Part shown: positions 9,508-18,484 of the stretch, in pieces | How positions within the stretch are numbered: the stretch's first letter is position 1 | Layout: every line of letters begins with the position of its first letter | Notes under the pieces: model-generated | Database searches by the model: none | What the model was told of the DNA's origin: nothing | What the model saw: only the letters and a program-made list of their open reading frames with translations | NCBI RefSeq assembly: GCF_002222615.2 | Contig: NZ_CP022412.2 | Span: forward strand, 496,001 to 560,000 | DNA: 64,000 nucleotides | From: Bacteroides caccae | GTDB taxonomy: Bacteria > Bacteroidota > Bacteroidia > Bacteroidales > Bacteroidaceae | Direction: 5' to 3' | Translations under genes and position numbers: made by a program

Positions 9508-9515
9508 CAAAGATA
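9508..9515 (-). promoter_or_regulatory. GH110 -7 element
   Basis: TATCTTTG on the minus strand matches TAnnTTTG, 50 bp before the GH110 start. There is no -33 TTG at the right distance, so an activator or a weak promoter is possible. Confidence 0.45.
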
Positions 9516-9541
9516 GCGAATTATGTTCGATTATTAAATAA

Positions 9542-9595
9542 AGAGCCGCCATCAAATCGCATTTATTCACATAAACCCGATTCTCCAGCGGCTCT
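9542..9595 (-). terminator. Terminator after the PUL A susC-susD-lipoprotein operon
   Basis: AGAGCCGC / GCGGCTCT is an 8-bp stem with a 38-base loop, followed on the minus strand by TTTATTTAAT. It separates the binding-protein genes from GH110-GH95. Confidence 0.5.
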
Positions 9596-9666
9596 AACCT
9601 TTCTTTAGTGAGAAATATAGCTATCTATTGAACTCTGTCACTTCAACGGACTCACTATTAATAATA

Positions 9667-10845
9667 TTATTTCTTACTTGTCGTAAACATTATCTCTGCA
9701 ATACTTGCATTTACACCATTATTACTACCCGTAACCAAAGCACGTATATATCTTCCTTTTACAGGTTCCGGCAACAGCAGGGTTTGGGCATTGGTCGCCT
9801 TTTCACTAGGGAAGTTCAATTGTCCCAATTCTGTCCAATGTTCTTCACTTTCACCTATGCTGAATATAACAGTTTTAGTATCTCCGTTACCTTGCCTTCT
9901 TGCCAGTTCTATCGAAAGAATATCCTGTTGTGATTTCATATCAATAATGATTTCATGTGGCAATGGAGGATTAGCCCCTTCACCTTTCCATTGTGAGTGC
10001 CAGAAACTGGCAAGATCTCCGTCAAGGATACAGGTGGCAATACCATATTTACCAGCATTTTCTCCAACCTTTTCTTCTGTCGAAGCCGAGATTCCCCAAT
10101 CCGTTCTGTCTGCATCAACATATTGTTCGTGAACCGCATCCCAATCTTCTTTTGAAATGGTATAATAAGCAGGAAAATCCATTATTTTTTCCAAAGTTGG
10201 AATATCATCGAAAGCGTCATCAGCTGGCTTAAATGTAGATATCAACTTAAATGATGTCTTAAGGACCGCATCCGGTATAACCGTAGAAGTTTGCCCTTCA
10301 TCTACTTTGATGATTTTCTCCTTTCCCTCATTATTTGTATACGTCAACGTAGTTCCGGTACACCCCTCTAACGGAACCCAATTAATCGTTACTCCGTTCA
10401 AATCTGCCGAGATCGAATTAATTCCCTGAGCTGATAGACTGGCCTGATAAGTGGAACCGTACACTTCACCCGCAATAGTTCTTACCAAAGACTCTTTACC
10501 TGTATCACTCCTCGTTATCATATTGAATATATATTTCCCTTCCGGAAGGTCAATAATCGTCGATATAGGATCCTTTATAACACGATTCTCCGGAACAGGA
10601 ACTACCACAGGATTTTCATTTCCCTCCCACGTAATCACACAAGAGCTGATTCGTGGGTCGGCATTCAGATACCACTCCAACTTGACACGATTGAACCCGC
10701 TATAGGCACTCAAATCCTGAACGGCCCCGAGATAGGTTTCTTCTCCCATTTCAAGGTATTTTTCGTGTATCTCATACATATCTCCGCAAGCGGTCATCAA
10801 AAAGGCTGACAAGCCACAAGCTATATATCTTATTATATTTTTCAT
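9667..10845 (-). CDS. Surface lipoprotein, DUF4998-like plus C-terminal F5/8 type C-like domain (PUL A)
   Basis: A 392-aa lipoprotein with lipobox LMTAC (Cys20). Residues about 20-200 resemble DUF4998 (YLGAVQDLSAYSGFNRVKLEWYLNADP). The C-terminal 150 residues look like a discoidin (F5/8 type C) carbohydrate-binding module: ILDGDLASFWHSQW, PHEIIIDM, GRYIRALVTGS. Proteins of this design in the third or fourth position after susC/susD act as surface glycan-binding proteins. No catalytic motif is visible. It is the last gene of the PUL A binding-protein operon, 16 bp after the previous lipoprotein gene, and a terminator follows. Confidence 0.8.
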   Translation of the reverse strand: MKNIIRYIACGLSAFLMTACGDMYEIHEKYLEMGEETYLGAVQDLSAYSGFNRVKLEWYLNADPRISSCVITWEGNENPVVVPVPENRVIKDPISTIIDLPEGKYIFNMITRSDTGKESLVRTIAGEVYGSTYQASLSAQGINSISADLNGVTINWVPLEGCTGTTLTYTNNEGKEKIIKVDEGQTSTVIPDAVLKTSFKLISTFKPADDAFDDIPTLEKIMDFPAYYTISKEDWDAVHEQYVDADRTDWGISASTEEKVGENAGKYGIATCILDGDLASFWHSQWKGEGANPPLPHEIIIDMKSQQDILSIELARRQGNGDTKTVIFSIGESEEHWTELGQLNFPSEKATNAQTLLLPEPVKGRYIRALVTGSNNGVNASIAEIMFTTSKK

Positions 10846-10861
10846 AATCTGATTTTTTTAA

Positions 10862-12130
10862 TTACTCTGTTGCAGGTTGTCCCCAGAAAGTCATTTCGCC
10901 AATCTGAGCGTAAGTACCTCCACTCCAGGTTTCAAGCATAAGAATTCTTACATAACGGAAATTAGGAGCTTCAATGGGAACTTCGTGTTCATCGCCATTC
11001 TGTATATATTCAATATCTTCATTGGTTATATTCGGATTATCTTGTCCGGAAGGTTTATAACATTCAACATCCATAATCTTCGTCCAACCCTCAAAGGTAG
11101 GATACATGATACCATCTTTTTCCACACCGCTATTATACATTTCGTCCGTAAGTTCCGTACAACCATAAATCACATATTTCTTCAAATTATTATGAGTATA
11201 GGTCCAAACGTTCGCATCTCCTCTGCGTTGCCACATCTTGAAACGGCTTACCTTGGCAACCTGTCCCATATCGAACGTTATACACCGACCAGGGGCAGGG
11301 TTATCACTATTAGTAACACTATGGAAACAGTCTGTGTTATTATTACCCTGCCAGATATTTCGTATCGGCAGACCACCCATTGCCTCACAATCACCAGGCA
11401 AACGTGTCGGAAGTTCTTTAAATTTCGACTTGTCAAGTTCCTCTTCATACAAAGGATTGCTTTCCAGCTCCAACATCTCGGAATAATTATCCCAACGGTC
11501 ACGAATTCTGTATCCTAACGTGATTGGTTCAGCAGCCAATCCCCGGATTTTAGCTTGCCCTTCCACTATACTGGAATAGAAATTCTCCAAAGAAACCCAT
11601 TCTCCGTTTTCCTTTTTGGTAACTTCCAGAATAATATTCTGTCGAGTCGGATTTTTCCACGTCAAACTCACTCCTCCAAAACTATCAGTAATCTTGAGTG
11701 ACTCATAAATATATTCTACAGGAGGAGTTAATGGACTGATAGAAACGGTTTTCGGTTCAGACTCGTTCTGGCTTTTGTCTACACTCTTCAAAAAGATATT
11801 ATAGTCACCCACCTTTCCGAATCCTTCTACGATCAAGCTATCTACATAAGGAGAAGCTTTTGTGGTTCTTTCCACCCCATTAATCATATAAGACGCCACA
11901 ACACACAAGAGATCATCATCTTTCGGAGGAGTATAACGAATGATAGCTCCTCCATTAATGTTCTCCACCTCTATATTCGTAGGCAATCCCGGTGCTACAC
12001 TGTCGGTAGCATTGAGACCAATCTTTTCGTCCTGCCCACATCCTGCTAGGCAGAGTGTACCGAGCAATGTGACGAACGCATATTTCACAAGCTCTGATAT
12101 ATTATTCATATTTCTCATATTTCCAGTCAT
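10862..12130 (-). CDS. Surface lipoprotein with DUF4959/DUF5000-type domains (PUL A)
   Basis: A 422-aa lipoprotein with lipobox LAGC (Cys30). After the anchor come fibronectin-like modules (APGLPTNIEVENINGGAII, then PPVEYIYESLKI) of the DUF4959/DUF5126 type. The C-terminal DUF5000 region (RNIWQGNNNTDCFHS, ITFDMGQVAKVSRFKMWQR, FRYVRILMLETW) resembles a galactose-binding-like sandwich. It is predicted to bind glycan at the cell surface beside SusD. In-frame ATGs at 12118 and 12109 are alternative starts; the shortest gives the most normal signal peptide. It is co-transcribed with susD (21-bp gap). Confidence 0.8.
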   Translation of the reverse strand: MTGNMRNMNNISELVKYAFVTLLGTLCLAGCGQDEKIGLNATDSVAPGLPTNIEVENINGGAIIRYTPPKDDDLLCVVASYMINGVERTTKASPYVDSLIVEGFGKVGDYNIFLKSVDKSQNESEPKTVSISPLTPPVEYIYESLKITDSFGGVSLTWKNPTRQNIILEVTKKENGEWVSLENFYSSIVEGQAKIRGLAAEPITLGYRIRDRWDNYSEMLELESNPLYEEELDKSKFKELPTRLPGDCEAMGGLPIRNIWQGNNNTDCFHSVTNSDNPAPGRCITFDMGQVAKVSRFKMWQRRGDANVWTYTHNNLKKYVIYGCTELTDEMYNSGVEKDGIMYPTFEGWTKIMDVECYKPSGQDNPNITNEDIEYIQNGDEHEVPIEAPNFRYVRILMLETWSGGTYAQIGEMTFWGQPATE

Positions 12131-12151
12131 TTTAAATTATGAATATCATAG

Positions 12152-14077
12152 TTACCACCCTGGGTTTTGTACCAGGTTCGGATCTTTCAATATTGTTTCC
12201 AGTTTCAACGGCCACAAATAGTCCTTATAACTATACTTTGAACGTAAGTAGATAGTGGTTACTCTATAAAATTCCTGGGCAGTCTCTCCTTGAATATGCC
12301 ACCCTTTCACTTCGCGGGGAAGTTCTTTTTTCCAACGACGCAAGTCCCAGAAACGTTTTCCTTCACAGGCCAGTTCATTCAAACGTTCCATGCGAATGAT
12401 TTCACGCATACCGTTTTTCGTATTAGGCTTATCCGGGGACTTGGAATATTTACTCCACGACTCCTTTACCCCCTTCAACCCTGCACGTTCGCGAACCAAG
12501 TCCACGTAATCATATACATCCTGTGTGGGTGATTCCTGCGATTCATTCAAAGCTTCCGCATACATCAGATACAAATCAGCAAGACGTATGATTGGGAACG
12601 AATAACGGTAGGGAGAGAAACCGTCTTTTGTCAAACCAGTCTTATAGCTACATACCTTTTTATTCAAATATCCCGTATATGAATGGTCTTCCGAAGTCTG
12701 GCGCCCTGATACCTCCTTTGCCCGAAAATGATAGAAAGCAAGATTTGCCGGCTCATCATTCGTATAACCATCTCCATACCATGTTCCACGGTCGAATGAC
12801 AATGAAGCATAGAAACGCGGTTCACGGTTCAAGTGAAGATAGGCTGTTTGCTCTCCTATCTGAAGGTAATATTTATTATTTCCCTCATCCGGGATAGTGG
12901 TAATCTCATAGCGGTTAGGATAATTAGCCGTCCAGAAATCACTGTTATCTTCAGAAATAGGCACACCATTTGAAGAATAGAATGCTTCGGCTACTGATAA
13001 AGTTGGTCCTAAAACAGAACGCGCGTTATAGTGGCTCCCCTTCGTATGTTTAGCCATTGCAACCGTCTGCAATCCGTTAACGTTCCGAGTACTTCCCCAA
13101 ATAATTTCTTCATTCCATTTTTCTGTGACAGCCTCACCGATATCCAGCAGTTTGCGTGTTGCCGCAGAAATACTATTGATCGGCAAAGAGAAAGTATAAA
13201 GTTTCTCGTGACCATTTTCTTTTGCACAATTTATCGCTTCAAGCGCTGCGTCTGCTGCCAATTTCCATTTACTGTTATCAACCTGTGTCGGGAACAAATG
13301 CCTACCCTGATTATCTTTCACATTAATATAATCCGAATTTCCATTAAACAAAGGGCTGGCAGCCAATAATAACAATTGTGCTTTTACTGCTTTTGCAATT
13401 GGCTGGGTGATGCGCCCCATCTCCTGTCCTGGATCTGTGATCTTTGAAGGCAGATCTTTATATGCTTCATCCAGCAGGTTAGAGATATAAGCCACTACAT
13501 CATCCACCGGCTCGCGATAACGCCTTACTTCATCCTGTGAAGCATCTACCGCAATATTAGTATCCATGATAGGAATAGGACCGTAAAGCATAAACAGATA
13601 ATAATGATAATATGCTTTGAGGAATTTTACTTCCGCAATCCAACGGGTGCGTTCATAATTCTGCAAATCGAGAGGTTTGTTGATATTTTCCAAGAAAATA
13701 TTACAATCGCGGATAGCTACCCAAAGATTGGTTCCCCCATTTCCTCCATCCCAAAAATTCTGGTAGGGGTCATTATTATTTTGTTCACCGCGACCTATTT
13801 CCCATGCGTTGAGAGAGATACGCTGATCTATAAAACCGGTTCCTTTAGGCATTAACCAATGTTCATCACCTGCCAAAAAGCCAATGGAGCCACCCTGATC
13901 CCATGAAGGCAGGTAACTATAACAAGTATGTAGAAACTTAAATGAATTAATGCGGTTGCTGAAGGCATTATCCATGCTTGGAGTACCTTCGGGCACTATA
14001 TCTAGGTAATCACTACAAGAAGTGCTACACAGCATGGCAGCAATCACGAGTGATATGGATATGATTATTTTTTTCAT
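12152..14077 (-). CDS. SusD/RagB-family glycan-binding lipoprotein (PUL A)
   Basis: A 641-aa lipoprotein with signal peptide and lipobox around LCSTSC, followed by SDYLDIVPEG, the usual SusD start. TPR-type helices (AEVKFLKAYYHYYLFMLYGPIPI) and the C-terminal RLADLYLMYAEALNES and ERLNELACEGKRFWDLRRWK segments are diagnostic. SusD proteins form the lid over the SusC barrel and hand oligosaccharides to it. The gene follows susC by 10 bp. The specific glycan cannot be read from sequence, but the downstream GH110 and GH95 point to fucosylated, alpha-galactosylated host glycans. Confidence 0.93.
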   Translation of the reverse strand: MKKIIISISLVIAAMLCSTSCSDYLDIVPEGTPSMDNAFSNRINSFKFLHTCYSYLPSWDQGGSIGFLAGDEHWLMPKGTGFIDQRISLNAWEIGRGEQNNNDPYQNFWDGGNGGTNLWVAIRDCNIFLENINKPLDLQNYERTRWIAEVKFLKAYYHYYLFMLYGPIPIMDTNIAVDASQDEVRRYREPVDDVVAYISNLLDEAYKDLPSKITDPGQEMGRITQPIAKAVKAQLLLLAASPLFNGNSDYINVKDNQGRHLFPTQVDNSKWKLAADAALEAINCAKENGHEKLYTFSLPINSISAATRKLLDIGEAVTEKWNEEIIWGSTRNVNGLQTVAMAKHTKGSHYNARSVLGPTLSVAEAFYSSNGVPISEDNSDFWTANYPNRYEITTIPDEGNNKYYLQIGEQTAYLHLNREPRFYASLSFDRGTWYGDGYTNDEPANLAFYHFRAKEVSGRQTSEDHSYTGYLNKKVCSYKTGLTKDGFSPYRYSFPIIRLADLYLMYAEALNESQESPTQDVYDYVDLVRERAGLKGVKESWSKYSKSPDKPNTKNGMREIIRMERLNELACEGKRFWDLRRWKKELPREVKGWHIQGETAQEFYRVTTIYLRSKYSYKDYLWPLKLETILKDPNLVQNPGW

Positions 14078-14087
14078 ATAACATGTT

Positions 14088-17000
14088 TTAGAGTGAAAGT
14101 TGAATACCTACATTAAATACTCGTTGAACAGGATATCCCAAACCGTTGTTCCCCATTTCCGTATCCCAAATTTTGAATTTGGAAATATTGAACAAGTTCG
14201 TCCCGCTTACGTAAATACGCAAGTTTTCCAATTTAGCTTTACTGGTCAGCCGCTTTGGAAGCGTATAGCCTATTTCTGCCGATTTCATACGCAAGAAAGT
14301 ACCGTCACGCAACCACCATGTACTCGACTGGTTATTATTACTGATAGCCGTATCCGACAACCGTGGCCAGAAAGCATACATATTCTGGTTGGACTCGCTC
14401 CAATGATTATTGGCGATAACCTGAAGCAAAGCATTGTTAGCCTGTTTTCCTCCCAATTCGTTGTCCGGGTCATAAGGCTGGGCAAACGGAGTGATACGCA
14501 AAGGGTCAATAAAGAAGGAAGACCGTGCCGATCCCTGGAAGAAGCAGTTAAAATCAAACGCTTTATATCCGACAGAAAAACCGAAACCATAAATAATTTC
14601 CGGCGTAGTCGGATAACCGATAGGTACAATATCCTGCTCGTCGATGATTCCGTCACGATTGATATCTTTATATTTGATATCTCCGGCCGTATATTCGCCA
14701 AATTGTTGTTTCGGAGAGTTTGCCACATCTTCATCATCAACAAACAAACGTTCGGCTATGTAACCATAAGTCTGGCTCAGCTTAGAACCAATTTTACTTC
14801 TCCATGGAGTAGCCGAGTAGTCCGGTTCTTCGTATTCAGAAAATTCACTGCTAGCGTATGTGAAGTTACCTCTGACAGTAGTCCACCAATTTTTATTGAA
14901 GATATGCGAATAATCCAAAGAAATATCGACCCCATGTCCTTTAGCCTCACCGATATTTGCCCGGATAGGCGCCTGGAATCCCATCAAACTAGGAATATCG
15001 GCACGTTCTTGCAGAATATTCGTTCTTCTTTCTTTAAAATACTCCGCCTGAATCTCCAGATCATTGAATAATTTCAGTTCAAATCCCACATTCATTTTAT
15101 GAGAAATTTCCCAACCAATCTTCGGATTAGCATAACGGCTGATAGAAATACCGTTATAACCTTCGTCAAAGTTTGTGCCGAAATTCATTCCCCTACCGGA
15201 ATTATTCATATTTACTTCAGACAAATAGAAGAACCGGTTGTCATTATTAGAAATATTATCATTACCGACCAATCCGTATGAACCTTTCAACTTAAGCATA
15301 TTGATAACTTTGGAAATTGGTTTGTCCGCCCAGAATTTTTCATTGGACACAACCCAGCCCAAACCTCCCGATGGGAAGAATCCCCAGCGATGACTCTTGT
15401 CAAAACGTTCGGAACCGTTGTAACCAAAGTTAAACTCCGCAAAATAACGGTCGGAGAATCCGTAAGTAAAACGTCCTGCTAATCCCAAATTACGGGTAGG
15501 GAGTGATTTCTGCAAGGTGTTTTCATTGCCACTTTTCCCTTCACGCACTGTATAAACCAACATACCACTGACATTGTGTTTTTCAACAAACGTCCGATCG
15601 TATGACAACGACGCTTCCAAATACAGGGAACTACCTACTTTTTTACTTCCCGGAGAGTATCCTAGATAATCTGTACCCAAATCCGGATTTAGAGCAGAGA
15701 GAGTGTATTCATCTTTTGTCTTATCATAACTATCCAAGGCATAATAGAACGGAGTATAAGAACGTTGAAGGTCATAATATGAAGTTCGCGTGACATTTCC
15801 CAACAAACGCCCTTTCAAGCCTTCGGTTATAAAACTGAAATCTTGCTTCAACTCCAACTGGGCAAGTATAACAGTGTTTTCATATTCTTTATAACCGCGT
15901 GCCATTTCAGCATATGGATTCAAGTAATTTGCACTAGTTCCATAATTACCGAACATAGGATGATTGGTATATTGGTTAGCTGCATCCGGAGCATACATAG
16001 CAGGAAAAAGAACCGGACTTGCTTTAATAGCCTGACTGTAAACCTGCGAACCGCCCTGTATCGGACCTTGATAACTATCAAACGTGCCGCTCACGCGCAC
16101 TCCCAACTCGGTTGTTTTGGTCAGATTAATATTAACATTCGAACGTACCGTATATTTATCCAACTTAATATTATTATCAAAAAGGTTACTGGGAACCTGT
16201 TTCAAGATACCATTATCCCGCGAATAAGACAATGCTACATAGTAACGGGCTACACGGCCACCACCGCTAAGGCTCATGTTTCCGCGATAGTTAGTTGTGA
16301 AATCTTTGAATAGCATATCCTTCCAGTCTACCATCGGATAAGCCATCGGATTCAACCCTTTTTCGCGAGCAGCAATCGCGCTTTCCAGATAAGGTAATGC
16401 ACCATCCGGATTTCGAGTTCTCACCGCCTCATTATGAAGTTTCATAAACGTCAGCGGATCAGCAATTTCAACCTCTTTGGAAGGAGCGGAGAACGAACTT
16501 TCTACCCTGAAAGATAATTTCATTTTACCTTCCGTACCTTCTTTTGTCGTTACAAGAATAACACCATTAGCACCACGCGCACCATAAAGCGCAGTAGCAG
16601 TAGCGTCTTTCAGAATGGAGAAACTGGCGATATCATCGGTATTCAATCTTGCCAAATCTGATGAAGTCAATTCAATGTTATCAATCAAAATCAACGGATC
16701 GGCTTTCCCTGTTCCAAATGTCGTCACACCACGAATAAAGAATTCGGCATTATCTTCACCCGGTTCTCCACTTCTTTGATAAGCAACTACTCCCGCCAAC
16801 TTCCCTGCAAATCCGGTAGTAAGATTACTACTGGTAGTTTTTAACTCCGCCGGTTTGATAGTAGAAACGGAGCCTAATACGGACTCTTTCTTTTGTTTGG
16901 CAAAAGCTACAATCGTGACATCTTCAAGTGCAATACCGCTATCTTCTTTCATCGTCACAACACGAAAGACATTTAGATCTTTAGGGTTGAACGGAACAAC

Positions 17001-17303
17001 TTTCTTCTCATATCCAATGTAAGAGAATTCTATATTTTTCGTGTTTGCCGGTACTTTCAGTACATAATTTCCGTCCAAGTCTGTAGCTACTCCGATACTG
17101 GTTCCCGGAATAAAAACACTGGCACCAATAATCGGTTCATTGTTAAAATCCAATACAACTCCTTTAATTGTATAGGTCTTGCCTGTCTGTTGTGGTGATG
17201 CAATATCCTGTTTGGCGTGAAGGGGAGGTAAACAAATACCATACAAACAAAACAGGATCAATAATCGCAGTATTCTTCCACAATTTTGTTTTTCATTCAT
17301 CAT
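14088..17303 (-). CDS. SusC/RagA TonB-dependent outer-membrane transporter (PUL A)
   Basis: About 1,071 aa from the ATG at 17303, which is followed by a hydrophobic signal stretch (LRLLILFCLYGICLPPLHA). An in-frame ATG at 17351 would add 16 residues. Domains are a CarboxypepD_reg-like beta sandwich (YTIKGVVLDFNNEPIIGASV), a TonB plug (LKDATATALYGARGANGVI) and a 22-strand barrel ending in FNVGIQLSL. There is no STN domain, so it is not wired to a FecR/sigma pair, and no HTCS, SusR-like or sigma regulator lies next to this PUL. Its upstream region holds an inverted-repeat-bounded promoter that currently faces the other way, so expression of PUL A is probably phase variable. Confidence 0.93.
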   Translation of the reverse strand: MMNEKQNCGRILRLLILFCLYGICLPPLHAKQDIASPQQTGKTYTIKGVVLDFNNEPIIGASVFIPGTSIGVATDLDGNYVLKVPANTKNIEFSYIGYEKKVVPFNPKDLNVFRVVTMKEDSGIALEDVTIVAFAKQKKESVLGSVSTIKPAELKTTSSNLTTGFAGKLAGVVAYQRSGEPGEDNAEFFIRGVTTFGTGKADPLILIDNIELTSSDLARLNTDDIASFSILKDATATALYGARGANGVILVTTKEGTEGKMKLSFRVESSFSAPSKEVEIADPLTFMKLHNEAVRTRNPDGALPYLESAIAAREKGLNPMAYPMVDWKDMLFKDFTTNYRGNMSLSGGGRVARYYVALSYSRDNGILKQVPSNLFDNNIKLDKYTVRSNVNINLTKTTELGVRVSGTFDSYQGPIQGGSQVYSQAIKASPVLFPAMYAPDAANQYTNHPMFGNYGTSANYLNPYAEMARGYKEYENTVILAQLELKQDFSFITEGLKGRLLGNVTRTSYYDLQRSYTPFYYALDSYDKTKDEYTLSALNPDLGTDYLGYSPGSKKVGSSLYLEASLSYDRTFVEKHNVSGMLVYTVREGKSGNENTLQKSLPTRNLGLAGRFTYGFSDRYFAEFNFGYNGSERFDKSHRWGFFPSGGLGWVVSNEKFWADKPISKVINMLKLKGSYGLVGNDNISNNDNRFFYLSEVNMNNSGRGMNFGTNFDEGYNGISISRYANPKIGWEISHKMNVGFELKLFNDLEIQAEYFKERRTNILQERADIPSLMGFQAPIRANIGEAKGHGVDISLDYSHIFNKNWWTTVRGNFTYASSEFSEYEEPDYSATPWRSKIGSKLSQTYGYIAERLFVDDEDVANSPKQQFGEYTAGDIKYKDINRDGIIDEQDIVPIGYPTTPEIIYGFGFSVGYKAFDFNCFFQGSARSSFFIDPLRITPFAQPYDPDNELGGKQANNALLQVIANNHWSESNQNMYAFWPRLSDTAISNNNQSSTWWLRDGTFLRMKSAEIGYTLPKRLTSKAKLENLRIYVSGTNLFNISKFKIWDTEMGNNGLGYPVQRVFNVGIQLSL

Positions 17304-17543
17304 AGAAATTAAAAGTGTTAACAATTCATTCTTATGCTTTTCGATAAGCATGAATCTGGGTTAATTAAAGGTTTTCAATAAATAAAGGATAGCACTTTCA
17401 TCTATTAAATTGCTATCTTCACAAAAACGTTTATTTTTTCTTTGCCAGCATTCGTTATTAGTTTATAATCTTGTTAAAGGTGTTACACCGGAAATTCTCA
17501 AATAGACGGCATTTTCTATCTTATGAATCACATCCGTTTTTTC

Positions 17544-17590
17544 AAAAAATCCCACTACCCGATACTACATTCTGTTGCATCGGTTGTGGG
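17544..17590 (-). terminator. Terminator-like hairpin in the PUL A susC leader
   Basis: Arms at 17551-17563 and 17579-17590 pair imperfectly (CCCAC-ACC-GAT with ATCGGTTGTGGG), followed on the minus strand by ATTTTTTG. Any transcript entering susC from the invertible segment must cross it. Confidence 0.5.
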
Positions 17591-17788
17591 AACTTGGGGG
17601 TATGTTAAGTTTCAAATAATACATTATACAAGACTTATTCAATCCCCGGACAAAAGCACTCTTTTTTCCATAAATTGAATATAAAAAACAAGATGATATA
17701 ACCTGGTTATACTGTACCAGAGGAGATAAACTGTGCTGAGCTGTACTGTTCATAGGATATAAGGTCTTTTTTTATTTATCGCTACACT

Positions 17789-17811
17789 AAGTTCTACTGG
17801 AACTTCGTGAT
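17789..17811 (+). repeat. Left inverted repeat of the promoter switch
   Basis: A 23-bp repeat whose core AAGTTC-TACTG-GAACTT is itself a dyad, typical of a site-specific recombinase target. The exact reverse complement lies at 18124-18146. Confidence 0.85.
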
Positions 17812-18034
17812 AAAAAAAGAATATATATCAGAGGGGTATGAAATGAAGAAAATAAGGACTCTACCAAAGTTAATTACAAAAAGCGCATAATATATAGATA
17901 CAAAAATCACGATATAAACGCTTATTTGCAAATAAAACTATTGACAATTTATTTCATTGAGTAAAAATATTAAAACAGATAAGTTCTTTTTTTATATTTA
18001 TCTGACCAGATAATAAAAACATTACTCAAATCTA

Positions 18035-18064
18035 TTGCAATTACAAAAATTATCTATATATTTG
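18035..18064 (+). promoter_or_regulatory. Consensus promoter inside the invertible segment
   Basis: TTG (18035-18037), a 19-bp spacer and TATATTTG (18057-18064) match the Bacteroides consensus. It points away from susC into the antisense side of the acyltransferase gene. After inversion the -7 element would sit at 17878-17871 on the minus strand, reading into susC with a leader of about 0.5 kb. Confidence 0.75.
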
Positions 18065-18123
18065 CAACGTATTACAATTATTATTGCATACAAACTAACA
18101 CATTAGTTCACTTTACAAAACGA

Positions 18124-18146
18124 ATCACGAAGTTCCAGTAGAACTT
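18124..18146 (-). repeat. Right inverted repeat of the promoter switch
   Basis: An exact 23-bp reverse complement of 17789-17811. The flanking bases diverge at once on both sides, so the repeat boundary is sharp. 312 bp lie between the arms. Confidence 0.85.
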
Positions 18147-18336
18147 GGTAAAAGTTATTTCAAACAAATTCTGAATAATCTTCTAATTGCATATTTTCTT
18201 TCAGTAAAAAAATCTATTAAATTTTATAATTATATATCTTTGAATAGTTTTTAAGGAACATATAGACTATCATCGGGAAGCTACATTTGAGACTTCATTC
18301 ATATTCTAAATAGATTATTTCATTGCCTACTATTAC

Positions 18337-18360
18337 TTCGCATAACCATAGTTATACGAA
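18337..18360. promoter_or_regulatory. 24-bp palindrome, possible operator
   Basis: TTCGnnTAAC-4-GTTAnnCGAA is a symmetric site. A further copy of one arm (GTTAnnCGAA) lies at 18372-18381. It looks like a dimeric regulator site, but the protein is unknown. Confidence 0.4.
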
Positions 18361-18484
18361 AAGAAGACTATAGTTACGCGAAATAAAAAACTAATAAAAT
18401 AGTAAACAGTGAAAAAGAAACGCCTATAACGACAGGAATCATTTATTATACCAATACAGACTTTTCTTATTCATTGTAGTATTT

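Larger units (their letters stand above)
17352..18484. other. 1.1 kb non-coding region holding the promoter switch
   Basis: A very A+T-rich gap with no credible gene on either strand. From left to right it holds a weak hairpin (17388-17417), a terminator-like hairpin facing susC (17544-17590), the left inverted repeat (17789-17811), a consensus promoter pointing right (18035-18064), the right inverted repeat (18124-18146) and a 24-bp palindrome (18337-18360) with a further half-site (18372-18381). A TAACTTTG element (minus strand, 17872-17865) lacks a -33 and could be a weak leftward promoter in the present orientation. A TATCTTTG at 18235-18242 (plus) also lacks a -33. Confidence 0.7.

Noticed and set aside
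14100..15071. 323-codon plus-strand frame opposite susC of PUL A
   Set aside because: It is antisense to the conserved barrel region, and its composition is typical of a shadow frame.
17565..17753. 62-codon minus-strand frame in the switch region
   Set aside because: It spans the terminator-like hairpin and has no promoter in the present orientation.
18235..18242. TATCTTTG as a second rightward promoter
   Set aside because: No TTG lies at the required distance and it would read only antisense to the acyltransferase gene.
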